Assembly (NCBI GenBank): GCA_947683625.1
Contig: CANTUR010000793.1
Coordinates: 868,001 to 932,000 of the forward strand
Reading direction: 5' to 3'
Length of the DNA: 64,000 bases
Source of the DNA: Mallotus nudiflorus
Taxonomy: Eukaryota > Streptophyta > Magnoliopsida > Malpighiales > Euphorbiaceae
Part shown: positions 60,840 through 64,000 of the stretch, piece after piece
Layout: each line of letters starts with the position of its first letter
How positions within the stretch are numbered: position 1 is the stretch's first letter
The notes under the pieces: generated by a model
Told to the model about the DNA's origin: nothing
The model's database searches: none
The model's input: only the letters and a program-made list of their open reading frames with translations
Made by a program: the position numbers and the translations under genes

Positions 60840-61520
60840 GATCATCAAAAATATATTGTGTTGATGGAACTAAACCCTTTACTTATTAAATTAAAGTAAA
60901 ATATTTAGTAATTAAAAAAATGAACAATCACACAATTATAAGTTTAATCTAACTTAACAATTATAATGAAAGGTAGAAGTAAAATAATTTAAATAAACTT
61001 GCAGAATTTCAAAAGAATAAAGATAAGTTAAACCCTCACTTAATTGATTAAAATACTATAAATTTGTTTTATTTAAGAATAGTCTTTATATAGACATGCA
61101 AATATCCTAATCCTTCAAACATTAGGTCAAACAATGACAACTAATGACAACTCAATTTTGAAAATTCAAAATTGAGAACTCATGATAACTCATTATTTTG
61201 AAAATTCAAAATGGACAACTCGTGATAGCTCATCATTGAAAATTCAAATTTGACAACTCATTATATTGGCTCTTTGACTTGCAATATCTTTGAATATTTT
61301 AGAATCTTCTTGAATCTTTTAAAATCTTCTTGAATCATCCTTATTGACTTCAAACATAGCAAAATAACTTGAAAATTCATCCAATTCAAGCTAATTAATT
61401 TCATAATAGTAAATTAAATTAATTAGCTGGAATACTTCATCATGTGGCTTTAAACTCGCACTTGTGGTTGAATCCAACTTCTTACAATGTGAAGGACAAA
61501 CGAATTTAATGCTTGTTTAA
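60840..61520 (-). repeat. Probable 3' LTR of the minus-strand gypsy element
   Basis: It lies directly after the integrase end on the minus strand. It has a TATA-like GTCTATATAAAGAC (minus, about 61097-61084) and several AACTCATNATAACTC-type short repeats. The ends are not fixed. The same region in unit 1 is about 57650-58330. It is called from position and promoter-like sequence only. Confidence 0.45.
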
Positions 61521-61589
61521 ACTTTATTGTCCTTAATCTTATCATTGGTCCCTCTTAATACAATGGATCACTTATTTTGGTGGGCTTAC

Positions 61590-62983
61590 TTAGCTTGGTT
61601 GCATTATTCCCCCTTCTTCAAGATGATTTGTCCTCAACTCAGTGCCTATATCAAAATCAATAAGAGATAAATCAAAAATATTAAAAGTAGCATTTACACC
61701 ATACTCACCAGGAAAATCAATCTTGTATACATTATCATTGATGAGCTCTAGCACTTGGAAAGACCCATCACCACACAACATTAACTTAGAATTCCTTTAA
61801 GTAGGAAATTTTTTTTTGCACAAATGTACCCAAACCCAATCGCCTGGTTTAAATACAACTTTCACACACCCTTGTTTGCATGTTTGGCATATTGCTTATT
61901 TTTTCGCTTAAGATTTGCTTGCACCTTCTCATGCAAGGTCTTCACAAATTTGCCTTCTTCTTTCCATATAGAATTTACTTGTTCACTCAAAGGTAAAATA
62001 ATCAAATTCAAAGGACTTAATGGAATAAAACCATAAACAATCTTAAAAGGATAGAAATTAGTAAAAGAATGCACACTACGATTATAAGCAAATTCAACTT
62101 ATGGTAAGCAATCTTCCCATGACTTCAAATTACGCCTAACCATGGTTCTAAGTAATTGAGATAAAGTTATATTAAGTACCTCAGTTTGCCCATCAGTTTG
62201 TGGATGACATGTTATAGAAAACAAAAGTTTAGTACCTAACTTACCCTATAATGTCTTCTAAAAGTAGATTAAAAATTTAGCATCTTTATCACTCACAATT
62301 TGTTCTAGGCATGCCATGCAAACAAACAACCTCTTTAAAGAACAAATCCGCGACATGTTGTGCATCATTAGTTTTTCTATAAGCTATAAAGTGAGCCATT
62401 TTAGAAAACCTATCTACAATAATATATATTGAATCATGTACACGCTTAGTCCTAGGTAAACCAACCACGAAGTCCATGGATATATTAATTTAAGGTGAAC
62501 TAGGCATAGGTAAAGGCATATATAATCCATATGGTTTTAACTTAGACTTAGCTTGTTTACACACAATGCACTTAGCAAAAATTCTAGCAACATTTTTTTT
62601 CATGTTAGGCTAATAAAAGTGATAATGTAAAACATCCAAAGTCTTAGTTATACCAAAGTGTCATAAACCACCCTCATGTGCTTCAGGAACAAGCAACTCA
62701 TGCATAGAACAATTAGCAACACATAATCGTTTCTCTTTAAACAAGTAACCATCATGCCTATAAAACATTTCAAAAGAAACATTTGCACATGCATGATAAA
62801 CACTACTAAAATCACTATCATTTTTATATAACTCTTTGATATATTCAAATCTTGACAATTTAGCATCCAAAGAAGCGAGTAAAGTGTACCTTCTTGAAAG
62901 TGCATTAGAAACAACATTCTTTTTACTTTGCTTGTATTTGATGATATAAGGAAATGACTCAATGAATTCACTCCACCTAGCAT
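61590..62983 (-). pseudogene. Gypsy integrase remnant
   Basis: Minus strand, from RNase H end to integrase end. From 62983: SLSHFLISSNTSK-like residues (RH end), ASLDAKLSRFEYIKELYKND, then the zinc-finger part with HEGG, HYHF and CIVCKQAK (about 62690-62540). The core starts MDFVVGLPRTKRVHDS (62477), then IYIIVDRFSKMAHF and LFFKEVVCLHGMP, ending in a stop at 62289. Below it, FYPFKIVYGFIPLSPLNLI (about 62051) is the core end, and LMLCGDGSFQVLELINDNVY (about 61784) is the C-terminal barrel. The tail continues DLSLIDFDIGTELRTN. Several stops and frameshifts. Motifs place it with chromovirus-like Ty3/gypsy; I do not assign a clade. Confidence 0.88.
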
Positions 62984-64000
62984 GTCATTTGTTAAGCTTG
63001 TTTTGCCCCTTCAAGTGCTTTAAGGATTCATGATCAGTGTGTATCATGAACTCTTTAAGCAATAAATAATGCTACCAAGTCTTTAAAAGTGTAAACTAAA
63101 GGATACATCTCCTTGTCATAAGTAGGGTACTTCAAGCTTGCACCATTTAACTTTTCAATAAAATAAGTAATTGGTCATCCATCTTGCATTGAAACAACCT
63201 CAATTCCTAAACTTGAAGCATCATATTCAAAATTCAAATGTTTTAGAAAAATTAGGAAGAGAAAGTAAAAGAGCAAAAGTCAACTTATCCTTAAGCATAT
63301 TAAATGCTTGTTCTTGCGCTTCTCCTCACTTAAAGCTAACATTTTTCTTGATGACTTCGGTCAATGGTGTGATAATTGTGCTAAAATCCCTTACAAATCC
63401 CCTACAAAAGTTTGCAAGATCATGAAAACTTCACACATCACCGACTCCTCTAGGTGTAGGTCACTCTTTGATTGCTTTAACCTTCTTTTCATCTACCTTT
63501 ATTCCTTTCGCACTAACAACAAAGCCTAAGAAAACAAGCTTATGTGTGAAAAAACTACGCTTTTTGAGGTTAACATAAAAATATTCCTTACATAACATTC
63601 TCAAAACCAAATGCACATGTTCAATATACTCTTCTAAAGATATACTATAGATAATAAGTATATCATCAAAATAAATAACCATAAATTTTCCAATAAAAAT
63701 ACGTAAAAAATGGTTCATTAATCTCATAAAAGTGTTAGGTTCATTAGTTTAATCAAAAGGCATGACTAATCACTCATATAAACTGTATTTTATTTTAAAT
63801 GCAATTTTCCACTCATCACCCTTTTTTATGTGGATTTGATGATAACCACTTTTCAAATTAATCTTAGAAAATATAACAGCCCCATGCAACTCATCAAGTA
63901 TATCATCTAACCTAGGAATATGATGTCAATACTTTATTGTTATTTTATTGATTGCATGACAATCAACACACATTCTCCAAGTTCCATCATTCTTAGGCAA
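62984..64000 (-). pseudogene. Gypsy reverse transcriptase and RNase H, cut by the window edge
   Basis: Minus strand. From the window edge: NDGTWRMCVDCHAINKITIK and FSKINLKSGYHQIHIKKGDE, then the catalytic box VIYFDDILII (about 63690-63660), HLVLRMLCKEYFYVNLKK and FLGFVVSAKGIKVDEKKV (about 63530-63477). The RNase H part (about 63470-62990) is degraded, keeping DHESLKHLKGQNKLN near 63040-62995. The 5' part (RT start, protease, gag, 5' LTR) is beyond 64000. Confidence 0.88.

Larger units (their letters stand above)
58721..61897. repeat. Direct tandem segmental duplication, unit 2
   Basis: 3177 bp, near-identical to 55535-58720. It differs by single bases, by A-run and AT-run lengths and by one extra roughly 20-bp tandem repeat near 61310-61340 (AATCTTCTTGAATCTTTTAA). 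Its right end continues into gypsy pol. Confidence 0.95.

Noticed and set aside
55535..61897. The two 3.18-kb repeats as LTRs of one element
   Set aside because: They abut directly without an interior, start and end inside other sequence, have no TG/CA ends and carry half an integrase.
1..64000. tRNA genes, rRNA, CRISPR arrays, organelle DNA insertions
   Set aside because: I looked for typical signs by eye and saw none; short or diverged tRNA genes could still be missed without a covariance search.

Overview
The window is repeat-dense nuclear DNA from a flowering plant. Signs of this are strong AT richness, chromovirus-type and copia LTR retrotransposons with a tRNA-Met primer site, an L1-like LINE, MITE-like fold-backs, and one five-exon TBL/PMR5-family gene, a family specific to plants. 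Long intronic T-runs and the transposon mix suggest a eudicot; I cannot name the species. There is no bacterial-type operon, CRISPR array, rRNA gene or tRNA gene that I can see.

Layout. 960-12153: a full-length Ty3/gypsy chromovirus (Tekay/Del type) with unusually long LTRs of about 3.1 kb and a heavily stop-ridden pol. 12987-15037: a solo LTR of another family, with perfect 5-bp target duplications (TSDs). 17398-19892: a 5'-truncated Tekay-family LTR. 20040-20640 (minus): a fragment of an RRM RNA-binding protein gene whose second RRM exon is tandemly duplicated. 22687-28960 (minus): an old Ty1/copia element, itself interrupted by a 1.19-kb solo LTR and a piece of Tekay-like LTR. 29092-31812: a Tekay-family solo LTR. 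31813-32835: a tandemly doubled tail of a probable En/Spm-type transposase with long AT tracts. 32850-44030: an L1-like LINE split by a 6.3-kb insertion, which in turn carries a 3.24-kb Tekay solo LTR, and by a second insertion near 42.1-43.5 kb. 44582-46360: two MITE-like inverted-repeat elements. 47550-50769: another Tekay-family solo LTR. 52729-54763: the only gene that looks intact, encoding a 383-aa TBL/PMR5 protein. 55535-61897: a 3.18-kb segment present twice in direct tandem, holding a long-TIR element and the end of a minus-strand gypsy pol. 61590-64000 (minus): the rest of that gypsy pol, running off the window edge.

The main unexplained signal is in the long Tekay-family LTRs (six copies here). 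Each carries the same series of GC-rich islands bordered by plant-like splice acceptors and GTGAGT/GTAAGG donors, including a 62-64-nt exon-like block, plus several stem-loops whose pairing is kept while the sequence, and the reading frame, drift. This looks like a spliced and structured leader RNA encoded by the LTR. The TBL gene is the only likely host function; it would act in cell-wall polysaccharide O-acetylation and is unrelated to the surrounding repeats.
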